Shown: positions 42,054-50,473, numbered from the stretch's first letter. The stretch is 64,000 bases of DNA from Actinomadura parmotrematis (GCF_019458805.1 NZ_JAIBOA010000006.1:186001-250000); one strand, 5' to 3'. Notes: generated by a model not told the origin, from the sequence alone. Numbers and translations are program-made.

Positions 42054-42893
42054 ATGCTTTCGACCGGGTTCGATTTCGGGGGCGGCCTGAACGTGCGGCG
42101 GCTCGGGTTCGGGGCCATGCGCCTGCCGACGGAGCCCGGCCCGGCCAGGGAGGGCGCGATCGCGGTGGCGAGGCGGGCCGTCGAGCTGGGCGTCACCCTG
42201 ATCGACACCGCCTTCCTGTACCGCTGGGGCGCCAACGAGGAACTCCTCGCCGAGGCGCTGCACCCCTACCCGGACGGGCTGCTGGTCACCACCAAGGTCG
42301 GCGTCGTGCGGACGGACGGCCCGCAGGGCTGGCGGCACGACGGGCGGCCGGACTCGCTGCGCGAGCAGGTCGAGGGGGCGCTCCGCCGGCTGCGCGCCGA
42401 GCGGATCGAGCTGCTCCAGCTGCACCGGATCGATCCGGGCACGCCGCTGGAGGACCAGGTGGGGGCGCTGCGCGACCTGCGGGACGAGGGCAAGATCGGC
42501 CGGATCGGGCTGTCGGAGGTGACCGCCGGCGAGCTCGACCGGGCCCGCCGGGTCACCGCGATCGCGAGCGTGCAGAACCGCTACAACCTGTTCGACCGCG
42601 CGTACGAGCCCGTGCTCGCGGCCTGCGAGGCGGCGGGCGTCGCGTTCCTGCCGTGGCGGCCCGTCGTCGCCGGGGAGGCGGGCGCGACGGCCGAGGTCGC
42701 CGCCGTGGCGGCCGAGCTCGGCGCCACGCCCACGCAGGTCGCGCTCGCCTGGCTCCTCGGCCGCTCGCCGGTCGTCCTGCCGATCCCGGGGACCGCCCGG
42801 ATCGCGCACCTGGAGGAGAACCTCGCCGCCGAGCGGTTCCGCCTGTCCGCGGACCAGCGGGCCCGCCTCGACCGCCTGGCCGAGGCGGCGTAG
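42054..42893 (+). CDS. Aldo/keto reductase
   Basis: A 279-residue NADPH-dependent (beta/alpha)8 barrel oxidoreductase. Catalytic residues are visible: Asp in LIDTAFLYRWG with the Tyr of the same segment, Lys in VTTKVG and His in LLQLHRID. The cofactor end shows VLPIPGTARIAHLEENL. ATG with GAGAGGGG upstream. It is transcribed divergently from the hydrolase-LuxR regulator. Substrate unknown. Confidence 0.9.
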   Translation: MLSTGFDFGGGLNVRRLGFGAMRLPTEPGPAREGAIAVARRAVELGVTLIDTAFLYRWGANEELLAEALHPYPDGLLVTTKVGVVRTDGPQGWRHDGRPDSLREQVEGALRRLRAERIELLQLHRIDPGTPLEDQVGALRDLRDEGKIGRIGLSEVTAGELDRARRVTAIASVQNRYNLFDRAYEPVLAACEAAGVAFLPWRPVVAGEAGATAEVAAVAAELGATPTQVALAWLLGRSPVVLPIPGTARIAHLEENLAAERFRLSADQRARLDRLAEAA

Positions 42894-43007
42894 CGCGCGC
42901 TGGACGTTCTCACCTTCCGGTGACGTTGGGGGCGGGCGGCGGGCGGGTACGGGCGCGGGACGCGGCGAAGTGTCACCTATGACCCCTTTGGCGCCGCTGG
43001 AGGAACG

Positions 43008-43190
43008 ATGTCGATCGTCGACCGCGTCCGGCTGGCCCTCCGCCCGAAGCGCGGGCCCCGCACCGGCACGGCGGGGCGGACGGCCCGCCGCGGCGCGGGC
43101 GCCGGCGCCCGCACCGGGGGCCGGGCCGAGTCCGGGCTGCGCCGCTTCCTGAACCGCCTCACCGGCCGCCGCCGCCGGCCGCCGCGCTAG
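43008..43190 (+). CDS. Small, very basic protein of unknown function
   Basis: A 60-residue protein in which roughly one third of residues are arginine or lysine ([34 protein letters not shown]). It has a GGAGGAACG ribosome site in front of the ATG at 43008, which is the main support. The tail overlaps the patatin gene stop by 4 bases. Composition suggests nucleic-acid binding, but low complexity means it could also be a chance frame. Confidence 0.45.
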   Translation: MSIVDRVRLALRPKRGPRTGTAGRTARRGAGAGARTGGRAESGLRRFLNRLTGRRRRPPR

Positions 43191-44029
43191 CCGTTCCAGA
43201 CTTTGCGGATCTCGGGGGCGGCGGCCGCGGCCTGGGCGAGGCCCGCCGCGTAGGCGGGGCGCCAGAGGGACGGGCTGAGGAAGTCCAGGCCGAACACCTC
43301 CACCGACGCCGCGTCCGGCGCGACCGCCGCGACCTCGGCGGAGCCGAGCGCGGCGAGCTCGCGCTCCAGGCCGGTGCGCGGCATGAGGTGGGCGAGCGGC
43401 TCCAGGACGACGACGCGGTCCGCGCCCGCCGCGAGGTCGGCGTTCGTCGCGGACCGGACGCCGCCGTCCACGTAGCGGCGGCCGGCGATCTCCTGCGGGG
43501 GGAAGACGCACGGCACGCAGCAGCTCGCCATGACGGCCTGCGGCAGCGTCGCGGCGCCGTCGCGGTCCCAGACGGTGAACGCGCCGTCCGCCGCGTCCAC
43601 CGCGGTGATCTTCAGGGCGCGGTCCGGCCACGCGGGGGACGCCAGCGTCTCGCCGAGCTCGGCGAGACGGGGCGCGAGCGCCGCGGTGCCGGGGGCGCTC
43701 AGCGCGAGCTCGCCGACGCGGCGCCGCGCCTCGCGCGGCTCGATCGAGGCGTCGAAGAGGATCGCGAAGGCGTTCATCACCGCGGTCATGTCGGCGGCGG
43801 CGCGCTCGGGCGGCGCGGCCGCGTCCCGCTCGGCGACGCGGTCCACGGCGGCGGTGAGGTCGGCGCCCTGCGCGAGGTGGGCGCCGACGACCGAGCCCGC
43901 GGACGTCCCGACGATCAGGTCGGCGGCGGCGAGGTCGGCGCCGGCCTCGCGCAGGCCGACGACCAGGCCCGCCTCCCAGGCGATCCCGGCGACCCCGCCG
44001 CCGCCGAGCACCAGTGCGCGTCCGCTCAT
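43187..44029 (-). CDS. Patatin-like phospholipase
   Basis: A 280-residue cytosolic lipase/phospholipase A of the patatin family with a Ser-Asp dyad. The oxyanion loop is LGGGGVAGIAW, the nucleophile Ser lies in VGTSAGS (G-x-S-x-G), and the catalytic Asp in VDGGVRS. ATG at 44029 with GGGAGGGG upstream decides the start over a longer frame. Divergent from a thioesterase gene; likely acts on acyl lipids. Confidence 0.88.
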   Translation of the reverse strand: MSGRALVLGGGGVAGIAWEAGLVVGLREAGADLAAADLIVGTSAGSVVGAHLAQGADLTAAVDRVAERDAAAPPERAAADMTAVMNAFAILFDASIEPREARRRVGELALSAPGTAALAPRLAELGETLASPAWPDRALKITAVDAADGAFTVWDRDGAATLPQAVMASCCVPCVFPPQEIAGRRYVDGGVRSATNADLAAGADRVVVLEPLAHLMPRTGLERELAALGSAEVAAVAPDAASVEVFGLDFLSPSLWRPAYAAGLAQAAAAAPEIRKVWNG

Positions 44030-44163
44030 GCCGTCCCCTCCCGGAGGTCTGTGCATCGTGCAGCCATCGACGCACATTCGACCACCTCCGCCCGGGAAGC
44101 GGAACCCCGGGACCGGCGAGACCGCCGATACCGGACGGTTCCCGGTTACATAGGGTGTGCGGC

Positions 44164-44577
44164 ATGAAGGGCGACTACTTGTACTGGGAGACCGTCCCGA
44201 CGCGCTGGAAGGACAACGACGTCTACGGGCACGTCAACAACGTCGTGCACTACGCGCTGATGGACACCGTGATCAACGAGTGGATGATCCGGACGGCCGG
44301 CTTCGACCCGCTGGGCGGCGACGCGATCGCCATGTGCGTGGAGTCGCACTGCGTCTACAAGGCCGAGGTCTCCTTCCCCGACACGATCGAGGTCGGGCTG
44401 CGGGTCGGCAAGCTCGGCCGGTCCAGCGTCCGCTGGGAGATCGGCATGGTCCGCTCGGACGGCACCCTCGTCGCCGAGGGCCACTTCGTGCACGTGTTCG
44501 TGGGCCGCGACACCCGGCGCCCGGTGGAGATCACCGGCGCGGTCCGGGACGCGATGCAGAAGCTGGTGACCGCCTGA
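44164..44577 (+). CDS. Hotdog-fold acyl-CoA thioesterase (YbgC/4HBT type)
   Basis: A 137-residue single-hotdog thioesterase (TRWKDNDVYGHVNNVVHYALMDTVINEW), with the catalytic Asp in the DNDVYGHVNN signature typical of 4-hydroxybenzoyl-CoA thioesterase-like enzymes. A beta-strand block VGKLGRSSVRWEIGM follows. It would hydrolyse an acyl- or aryl-CoA. The stop overlaps the start of the zinc alcohol dehydrogenase gene by one base (TGATG), so the two form an operon. Confidence 0.86.
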   Translation: MKGDYLYWETVPTRWKDNDVYGHVNNVVHYALMDTVINEWMIRTAGFDPLGGDAIAMCVESHCVYKAEVSFPDTIEVGLRVGKLGRSSVRWEIGMVRSDGTLVAEGHFVHVFVGRDTRRPVEITGAVRDAMQKLVTA

Positions 44578-45698
44578 TGCGCACCCGGTCCGCCGTCCTC
44601 GTCGAGGCGGGGCGCCCCGCCCCCTACGCCGCCTCGCGCCCGATCGAGGTGACCGAGCTGGAGCTGGACCCGCCGGGGCCGGGCGAGCTGCTCGTCCGCA
44701 TCGGCGCGGCCGGGCTCTGCCACTCCGACCTGTCGGTGATCAACGGTTCGCGGGTGCGGCCGCTGCCGATGGCGCTCGGCCACGAGGCGGCCGGCGAGGT
44801 CGTGGAGACCGGCGCGGGCACCGAGTTCGCCCCCGGCGACCGCGTCGTGCTCGCGTTCGTCCCGGCCTGCGGGAGCTGCGAGCGCTGCACCGGCGGGCGG
44901 CCCGCGCTCTGCACGCCCGGCGCGCAGGCCAACGGCGCGGGGACGCTGCTCGGCGGCGGCCGCCGCTTCACCGCCGCCGACGGCACCCGCCCGCACCACC
45001 ACCTCGGCGTCTCCGCCTTCTCCGAGTACACGGTGGTGTCGGCCCGCTCCGCCGTGAAGATCGACGCGGAGCTGCCGCTCGACATCGCCGCGCTGTTCGG
45101 CTGCGCCGTCCTCACCGGCGCGGGCGCCGCCCTCTACAGCGCGCGGGTCGAGCCGGGCGACAGCGTCGCGGTGTTCGGGCTCGGCGGCGTCGGCCTCGCC
45201 GCGCTGCTCGCCGCGAAGGCCGCGGGCGCGGCCGAGCTGATCGCGGTGGACGTCGTCGCGCACAAGCGCGACCTCGCCCGCACGCTCGGCGCCACCCGGA
45301 CCGTCGAGGGCGGGCCGGACGCCGTCGAAGCCGTCCGCGACCTGACCGGCGGCGGCGCGGAGAAGGTCATCGACACGACCGGCGTCGTCGGTGTGCTGGA
45401 GCAGTCCTACGCCGCGACGCGGCCGGGCGGCACCACCGTCACCGTCGGCCTGCCCGCCCCCGGCGAGCCGCTGACCCTCCCGGCGCTCAGCCTGGTCGCC
45501 GAGGAGCGGACGCTGCGCGGCAGCTACCTCGGGTCCAGCGTGCCGCGCCGCGACATCCCCCGCTTCATCGCGATGTACCGGGCGGGCGTCCTGCCGGTGG
45601 ACGCGCTGCTGTCGGGGCGGCTGCCGCTGGACGACGTCAACGCGGGCTTCGACCTGCTGCACACCGGCGAGGCCGTCCGGCAGGTCGTCACCTTCTGA
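44577..45698 (+). CDS. Zinc-dependent alcohol dehydrogenase (MDR)
   Basis: A 373-residue medium-chain dehydrogenase. Catalytic-zinc ligands are seen as GLCHSD and GHEAAGE; the structural zinc has four cysteines (CGSCERCTGGRPALC). The NAD-binding fold is FGLGGVGLAALLAA. It resembles the aryl-alcohol or class III-like dehydrogenase subgroup. Translationally coupled to the upstream thioesterase gene. Probably oxidises or reduces an alcohol/aldehyde produced in the same pathway; substrate unknown. Confidence 0.9.
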   Translation: MRTRSAVLVEAGRPAPYAASRPIEVTELELDPPGPGELLVRIGAAGLCHSDLSVINGSRVRPLPMALGHEAAGEVVETGAGTEFAPGDRVVLAFVPACGSCERCTGGRPALCTPGAQANGAGTLLGGGRRFTAADGTRPHHHLGVSAFSEYTVVSARSAVKIDAELPLDIAALFGCAVLTGAGAALYSARVEPGDSVAVFGLGGVGLAALLAAKAAGAAELIAVDVVAHKRDLARTLGATRTVEGGPDAVEAVRDLTGGGAEKVIDTTGVVGVLEQSYAATRPGGTTVTVGLPAPGEPLTLPALSLVAEERTLRGSYLGSSVPRRDIPRFIAMYRAGVLPVDALLSGRLPLDDVNAGFDLLHTGEAVRQVVTF

Positions 45699-45890
45699 CG
45701 GCGGCCGGCCGGCACGGGCCCAAGCCAACGGGCCTACCCGATCTCGGGCGGCCCTCCCGCGCCTGGCCACATCCCGCCACAGGAGGCTTCCCGCCGCGCG
45801 GCGGGGTACAAGGTCGGCACGCGGGACTCCCGCCAGGGCGTCATCCCCCCCGACGCCGTTACGGGAGCCCGCCGATGGGCCGCGGCCCTA

Positions 45891-45921
45891 GGGCCGCCCC
45901 CGCGCCTCGCGGGGGCGGCCC
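45891..45921. terminator. Bidirectional 14-bp terminator hairpin
   Basis: A perfect GC stem, GGGCCGCCCCCGCG / CGCGGGGGCGGCCC with a 3-base loop, lies between the dehydrogenase stop (45698) and the convergent GNAT stop (45938). A smaller hairpin CCCGCCG-CG-CGGCGGG is at 45790-45805. The remaining bases of this 239-base gap hold no gene. Confidence 0.65.
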
Positions 45922-45937
45922 GTCGCCGCGTCCGGGC

Positions 45938-46792
45938 TCAGGGCGCGGAGTGGCGGCCGGTGCCGTTGGGGAGGGTGCCGTCCTCGGCGGTGCCGTGGTG
46001 CGGCGAGGGCGTCCGCTGGAGCTGGACCTGCGTCTCGCTGTCGGTGAACCCGACCGACCGGTAGATGCGGATCGCCGCGTACCCGGGATCGGCGACGATC
46101 ACCAGGGTGCGCGCCGCCATCCGCTCCAGCGCGTACCGGCCCGCCAGGTGGACGAGCGTCCCGGCGAGGCCCTGGTTGCGGTGCTCGGGGTGGGTGTCGA
46201 CGCTCTGGTAGCGGACGGTGCCCGACCCGTCGCCGAAGACGCCGAGGCCCGACACCATCCGGCCGCCCTGGAACGCGCCGAACCAGGCGCCGTGGCCGCG
46301 GTCCTGGAGCCGCCGCATCGCGGTCAGGTGCCGTTCGGCGAACTCCCGGTAGCCGGGGATGCCCGCGTCCGCGTGGGTGGCGACCCGCAGCTCCAGCGCG
46401 GCCCGCCAGTCCGCGTCGCCGGCCAGGACGCGGAACTCGGCGTCCTCGTTCGGGCGCGGCGGCGGCCGCACCGCGCTCGCCGTCATGACGGTGTTGCGGT
46501 CGATGTCGAGCCCGGCCCCCGCCAGCTCCCCGGTGTGCCCGGCGAGGCCCGCGACGCCGTCGATGCCGATCGCGACGTGGGCGGCGTCCGGGAACGCCCG
46601 GCGGAACACCTCCACCCAGCCGGCCACCGTCCCGGGCGCGGGCGGCCCGGCGAGCAGGAGGAAGTTGCCCCAGTAGAAGCCGGGGTTGCCGGGCGTGCGG
46701 ACGGCGAGATGGCCGTCGCGCTGCTCGACGGTGCTGCCCTGGAGCCCGAGCAACATGAGGTCGCTTCGGAACCCCAGCGACAGAACGGTCAT
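45938..46792 (-). CDS. GNAT family N-acetyltransferase
   Basis: A 284-residue acetyltransferase. The N-terminal about 100 residues (SLGFRSDLMLLGLQG, YWGNFLLL) form an additional domain found in some actinobacterial GNATs. The C-terminal half has the acetyl-CoA site (RNQGLAGTLVHLAGRYALE, R/Q-x-x-G-x-A motif) and the strand IYRSVGFTDSE. I favour the ATG at 46792; ATG at 46858 would add 22 residues and neither has a clear ribosome site. Substrate unknown. Confidence 0.83.
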   Translation of the reverse strand: MTVLSLGFRSDLMLLGLQGSTVEQRDGHLAVRTPGNPGFYWGNFLLLAGPPAPGTVAGWVEVFRRAFPDAAHVAIGIDGVAGLAGHTGELAGAGLDIDRNTVMTASAVRPPPRPNEDAEFRVLAGDADWRAALELRVATHADAGIPGYREFAERHLTAMRRLQDRGHGAWFGAFQGGRMVSGLGVFGDGSGTVRYQSVDTHPEHRNQGLAGTLVHLAGRYALERMAARTLVIVADPGYAAIRIYRSVGFTDSETQVQLQRTPSPHHGTAEDGTLPNGTGRHSAP

Positions 46793-46963
46793 GAGGGAAC
46801 CGTAGGAGCGCCGATCGCGGCGCACCAACCCGACCCGTGCGGAAGAGGCGGAAGTCATACCCCGGGACGGTGGACGCGCGGCAGGGGACGTGCCGGTCCG
46901 CGTCCGGGAAAGATCGGCACGGCGGCTGGGAGGGGCGGGGCGGCGGCCCTAGCATGGCGGCCC

Positions 46964-47107
46964 GTGGAGAACACCGCCGAAACCCGGACCCCGCCCGCCC
47001 CCGACGTCGTCGGCCGCCCCTGCCAGATGTGCGGCAGCCCCGTGAAGGACGCCGCCCAGGTCGGCGACGACCTCCTGGCCCTCTCCCCTTGCGGCTGCGT
47101 GGTCTGA
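46964..47107 (+). CDS. Small Cys-motif (zinc-ribbon-like) protein
   Basis: A 47-residue protein with C-x2-C (PCQMCGSPV) and a C-terminal C-x-C (LSPCGCVV), spaced like a one-knuckle zinc ribbon. No ribosome site is seen; a TAGCAT sequence lies 7 bases before the GTG, consistent with leaderless initiation from a promoter there. Many actinobacteria encode such tiny Cys proteins without known role. The call rests on composition and context. Confidence 0.5.
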   Translation: MENTAETRTPPAPDVVGRPCQMCGSPVKDAAQVGDDLLALSPCGCVV

Positions 47108-47145
47108 CCCCGGCGTCGCGCTTCCGGCCGAAAGCGCGACGGAGG

Positions 47146-47165
47146 ACATAAGATAGAGCTTATGT
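47146..47165 (+). promoter_or_regulatory. Operator palindrome of HigB/HigA operon
   Basis: Perfect arms ACATAAG and CTTATGT around ATAGAG lie directly before the toxin ATG at 47173. Autorepression by the HigA antitoxin or the toxin-antitoxin complex is the usual mode for such sites. Confidence 0.65.
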
Positions 47166-47172
47166 TGACCCG

Positions 47173-47547
47173 ATGGGCTGGGACATCATTCTTCTCGAAC
47201 CGGTGGAGAGCTGGTTCCTCGACCTGTGCGAGTCCGACGTGGGCACCGCGGCCTTGATCGAGCAGGCCGTCGACCGGCTGGCCATGGTCGGCCCTGCGCT
47301 GGGACGGCCGCTCGTCGACACGCTGGAGCACAGCGGGCTGCGCAATCTCAAGGAACTGCGGCCCGGCAGCCGGGGGCGAACGGAGATCCGCATGCTCTTC
47401 GTCTTCGATCCCGACCGTGCGGCTATCTTTCTCGTAGCCGGGGACAAAGCGGGGCAGTGGTCCCGCTGGTACGACGAAGCCATCCCACTGGCCGAAGCCC
47501 GGTACGCCGAGTACCGGGCCGCGCAGGACAAGGAGGCCGGACGATGA
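47173..47547 (+). CDS. higB: HigB/RelE-type toxin (Gp49-like)
   Basis: A 124-residue RelE/HigB-superfamily mRNA interferase. Signature features are SDVGTAALIEQAVDRLAMVGPALGRPLVDTLEHSGLRNLKELR, then TEIRMLFVFDPDRAAIFLVAGDKAG with the basic and aromatic active-site residues, and a C-terminal WYDEAIPLAEARYAEY helix. It precedes its antitoxin, the order typical of HigBA. The stop overlaps the antitoxin ATG (ATGA). It would cleave ribosome-bound mRNA when released. Confidence 0.85.
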   Translation: MGWDIILLEPVESWFLDLCESDVGTAALIEQAVDRLAMVGPALGRPLVDTLEHSGLRNLKELRPGSRGRTEIRMLFVFDPDRAAIFLVAGDKAGQWSRWYDEAIPLAEARYAEYRAAQDKEAGR

Positions 47548-47873
47548 GCGCCGGACGCCGCTGGCAGGACGTCAAGGCCGAGGCCCGCCGCCGCAATCCC
47601 GAGCTGGGGGCGCCCGAGCGGCAGGCGCAGGCGCGTGCCGAGCTGGACGCCTACGTGGCCGGGCATCACCTGAAGGAGCTCCGCAAGGCCGTCGGAAAGA
47701 CGCAGGCCGAGGTCGCCCAGATTCTCGGGGTCACCCAGGCCCGCGTGTCGCAGATCGAGAACGGCGACCCCGCCGCGATGGAACTGGAGACGCTCCGCGC
47801 CTACGCCAGGGCCCTCGGCGGGCACGTCGACGTCACCGTCAGCGTCGGGCCCCACTCGATCCAGGTCGCCTAG
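47544..47873 (+). CDS. higA: HigA-type XRE antitoxin
   Basis: A 109-residue antitoxin. The helix-turn-helix is at about residues 47-75 (LRKAVGKTQAEVAQILGVTQARVSQIENG), with an N-terminal helical arm that would wrap the toxin. It is expressed with the toxin gene by 4-base overlap. It probably also represses the operon through the palindrome at 47146. Confidence 0.86.
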   Translation: MSAGRRWQDVKAEARRRNPELGAPERQAQARAELDAYVAGHHLKELRKAVGKTQAEVAQILGVTQARVSQIENGDPAAMELETLRAYARALGGHVDVTVSVGPHSIQVA

Positions 47874-47962
47874 CGCGGCGCGGGGCGGCGCCGTGAGCGG
47901 CGCCACTCCGGTTCGCGCGGCGTGCCGGGGGCGGCGCCGCGTAACCTCGGACGGGACAGAAA

Positions 47963-47977
47963 CCGAACATTGCTCGG
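47963..47977 (+). promoter_or_regulatory. CCGAAC-type operator before thioesterase gene
   Basis: CCGAACATTGCTCGG, a near-palindrome about 30 bases before the thioesterase start. The same 15-bp pattern (CCGAAC-N5-TCGG, with T and G kept in the centre) recurs at 48582 before the dehydrogenase gene. Confidence 0.5.
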
Positions 47978-48007
47978 TATTCGTCGCGCGTGAGGAGCAC
48001 TGACCCG

Positions 48008-48580
48008 ATGACGACCCCTTCCGTCCGGCGCCCCGGCCCGGCCTCGTCCCGCACCACGCCGCCCGAGGGGGCGGCGGCGCCGGTCGCGACCGGCCCGGAC
48101 CCGCGGCACACCACCGAGCGGATGATGGACTTCCAGGGCTGCTTCGGCTGCGGCGCCGACGCGGCGGACGGGCTGCGCGTCGCGCACCGCGACGTCACCG
48201 GGCACGAGGTGCGCACCGAGTTCACCGTCCGGGAGGCGCACCAGGGCGCTCCCGGCCTCGCCCACGGCGGGCTGCTCGCCACCGCGATGGACGAGACGCT
48301 CGGCTCGGTCGCCTGGCACCTCGGCAAGCGCTGCGTCACCGGGCGGCTGGAGACCGACTACCTCGCGCCCGTCCCCGTCGGCGGCGTGCTGCACCTGCGC
48401 GGCTGGTGCACCGGCGTGCACGGCCGCAAGGTCTACGTCGAGGGCGAGGGCCGCATCGGCGGGCCGGACGGGCCGGTCGCGATCCGCGCCGCCGGGCTGT
48501 TCGTCGAGGTCCCCGAGGAGCACTTCACCAGGGACCGGACGGCGGAGGCGCGCCCCGCCGCCGCCGGCGCGGAGGGTTGA
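48008..48580 (+). CDS. PaaI-like hotdog thioesterase
   Basis: A 190-residue protein. The N-terminal about 40 residues are Pro/Thr-rich. The hotdog domain carries CFGCGADAADGLRV, APGLAHGGLLATAMDETLG (the HGG segment with catalytic Asp/Glu) and GRLETDYLAPVPVGGVL. Fits PaaI-type acyl-CoA thioesterases. The ATG at 48008 is preferred over an upstream GTG. Followed after 65 bases by a zinc dehydrogenase gene with the same operator in its promoter. Confidence 0.8.
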   Translation: MTTPSVRRPGPASSRTTPPEGAAAPVATGPDPRHTTERMMDFQGCFGCGADAADGLRVAHRDVTGHEVRTEFTVREAHQGAPGLAHGGLLATAMDETLGSVAWHLGKRCVTGRLETDYLAPVPVGGVLHLRGWCTGVHGRKVYVEGEGRIGGPDGPVAIRAAGLFVEVPEEHFTRDRTAEARPAAAGAEG

Positions 48581-48606
48581 CCCGAACGTCGTTCGGCTTC
48601 TAGGTT
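48577..48606 (+). promoter_or_regulatory. Promoter with palindromic operator for dehydrogenase gene
   Basis: A TTGACC -35 (48577) and TAGGTT -10 (48601) with 18-base spacing enclose CCGAACGTCGTTCGG at 48582-48596, a perfect palindrome. The operator occupies the spacer, so a bound repressor would block polymerase. It is shared with the thioesterase promoter. Confidence 0.6.
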
Positions 48607-48645
48607 CGTCGGGCGCCGCCCGGCGCGCCGCCGGAAGGAGCCGCG

Positions 48646-49743
48646 ATGCCGACGCGCGCCACCGCCGCCGTCCTCCGCGACGCGGACGGCCCCTACGCGA
48701 TCGAGCCGCTCGACCTCGCCGACCCCGGGCCCGGCGAGCTGGTCGTCCGCATCGCGGGCGCCGGGTTCTGCCACACCGACCTGCTCGGCCGCGCGCCCGG
48801 CGGCCGCGTCCCGAAGCCCGTCGTGCTCGGCCACGAGGGCGCCGGCACCGTCGAGGCGGCCGGGCCGGGCGTCGCGATCGCGCCGGGGACGCCGGTGGTG
48901 CTGTCGTTCGACTCCTGCGGCGCGTGCGCGGACTGCCGCGACGCCCGCCCCGGCGCCTGCGCGCAGATGGCCGCCCGCAACATGTTCGCGATGCCGCTGG
49001 ACGGCGAGCCGCGCCTCACCGACGCGTCCGGCGGCGCCGTCCACAACCGCTGGTTCGGGCAGTCGTCGTTCGCCACGCACGCCCTCGCGACCGTCGCGAA
49101 CACCGTGCCCGTCGACGACGACCTGCCGCTGGAGCTGCTCGGCCCGCTCGGCTGCGGCATGCAGACGGGCGCGGGCTCGGTGCTGATCTCGCTCGGCGTG
49201 CGGGCCGGGGACGGCATCGCCGTCTTCGGGGCGGGCGCGGTCGGCCTCGCCGCCGTGATGGCCGCGCACCTGGCGGGCGCCACCCGCATCGCCGCCGTCG
49301 ACCTCAACCCGGCGCGCCTCGACCTCGCCCGCGGCCTCGGCGCGACGCACGCCCTGAACGGCGCCGACCCCGACCTGCTGCGGCAGCTCAAGGCGATCAC
49401 CGGGGGAGCGGGGTTCGAGCACGCGCTCGACACGACGGCCGTCCCCGAGGTCGTCGCGACCGCCGTCGCCGCGCTCCGCACCACCGGCACCTGCGGGCTC
49501 GTCGGCGTCGGCGCCCGCCCCTACACCCTGGACCCGGGCCTCATGCTGTCGGGCCGCACGGTCCGCGGCATCATCGAGGGCGACGCCGTCCCGCAGCGGT
49601 TCATCCCGAAGCTGATCGAGCTGTGGCGGCAGGGCCGGTTCCCCTTCGACCGGCTCGTCGCGACCTACCCGCTCGCCGACATCGGCCGGGCCGAGGCGGA
49701 CGCGCTGGCGGGCGAGGTCGTCAAGCCCGTGCTGATCCCCTAG
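48646..49743 (+). CDS. Zinc-dependent alcohol dehydrogenase (MDR), second copy
   Basis: A 365-residue medium-chain dehydrogenase. Zinc-site segments are AGFCHTDLL and LGHEGAG; structural-zinc cysteines are CGACADCRDARPGAC; NAD site FGAGAVGLAAVMAA. Closest in motif style to aryl-alcohol/benzyl-alcohol dehydrogenases. ATG with GGAAGGAG upstream. It shares an operator type with the preceding thioesterase gene, so they likely form one regulon. It parallels the pair at 44164-45698. Confidence 0.9.
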   Translation: MPTRATAAVLRDADGPYAIEPLDLADPGPGELVVRIAGAGFCHTDLLGRAPGGRVPKPVVLGHEGAGTVEAAGPGVAIAPGTPVVLSFDSCGACADCRDARPGACAQMAARNMFAMPLDGEPRLTDASGGAVHNRWFGQSSFATHALATVANTVPVDDDLPLELLGPLGCGMQTGAGSVLISLGVRAGDGIAVFGAGAVGLAAVMAAHLAGATRIAAVDLNPARLDLARGLGATHALNGADPDLLRQLKAITGGAGFEHALDTTAVPEVVATAVAALRTTGTCGLVGVGARPYTLDPGLMLSGRTVRGIIEGDAVPQRFIPKLIELWRQGRFPFDRLVATYPLADIGRAEADALAGEVVKPVLIP

Positions 49744-49930
49744 CCCGGGGCCGGACGGCGAGCGCCGCGCCGACGAGGCCCGCGCTGACCGCCGACCGGA
49801 GGACGTCGCCCGGCGCGGCGCCGGCGAACATCGCCGTCCGCTCGGTGGACAGACCGGCGGGGACCGCCCTGCGCTCGCACACCCTGAGCCCCGCCCTCCC
49901 CCCGAGCACGGACCGCGCGATAATGGCGCG

Positions 49931-50473
49931 ATGCCCAGACTCGTCCCGCCCTCGACGGATGTGCACGCCTCGTTCCTGGCCGCCATGGCCGAGTTCCGCG
50001 CCGAAGGCCGGGGCGCCCCCGACGACGCCTCGGCCATCGGCCGCGACCTGCGCGCCCACGGCGACGCCTGGCGCGACCCCGCCGTCTTCGCCCGCCACGT
50101 CGCGGCGCTGCGCGCGGACGCGCTGCCGGAGACGCCGCGCCCCGAGGGGTTCGTTCCCAGCACGACGCTCTGGTACGTCGAGGGGGAGGAGTTCCTCGGG
50201 CGGCTCGACATCCGGCACGAGCTGAACGACTGGCTGCTGGAGCGGGGCGGCCACATCGGCTACGACGTCCGCCCGGCCGCCCGGCGGCGCGGCCACGCGA
50301 CGGCGATGCTGCGCGCCGCCCTGCCGGTCGCGGCGTCCCTCGGCATCGACCGCGCCCTCGTGACCTGCGACGTCGGCAACGAGCCGTCCCGGCGCGTCAT
50401 CCAGGCGTGCGGCGGCGTCTACGAGGACACCCGCAAGGGCAAGCTGCGCCACTGGATCCCGACGGCCGGCTGA
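49931..50473 (+). CDS. GNAT family N-acetyltransferase
   Basis: A 180-residue acetyltransferase of the single-domain RimI-like type. The CoA-binding loop is RPAARRRGHATAMLRAALPVAA and the final strand VTCDVGNEPSRRVIQACGG. The substrate-side N-terminal helices (RAEGRGAPDDASAIGRDL) are Asp/Arg-rich. Stand-alone gene; target unknown. Confidence 0.85.
   Translation: MPRLVPPSTDVHASFLAAMAEFRAEGRGAPDDASAIGRDLRAHGDAWRDPAVFARHVAALRADALPETPRPEGFVPSTTLWYVEGEEFLGRLDIRHELNDWLLERGGHIGYDVRPAARRRGHATAMLRAALPVAASLGIDRALVTCDVGNEPSRRVIQACGGVYEDTRKGKLRHWIPTAG

Noticed and set aside
45699..45937. Possible small ORFs in the gap between the dehydrogenase and GNAT genes
   Set aside because: No frame with a start, ribosome site and reasonable composition; two hairpins explain the visible structure.
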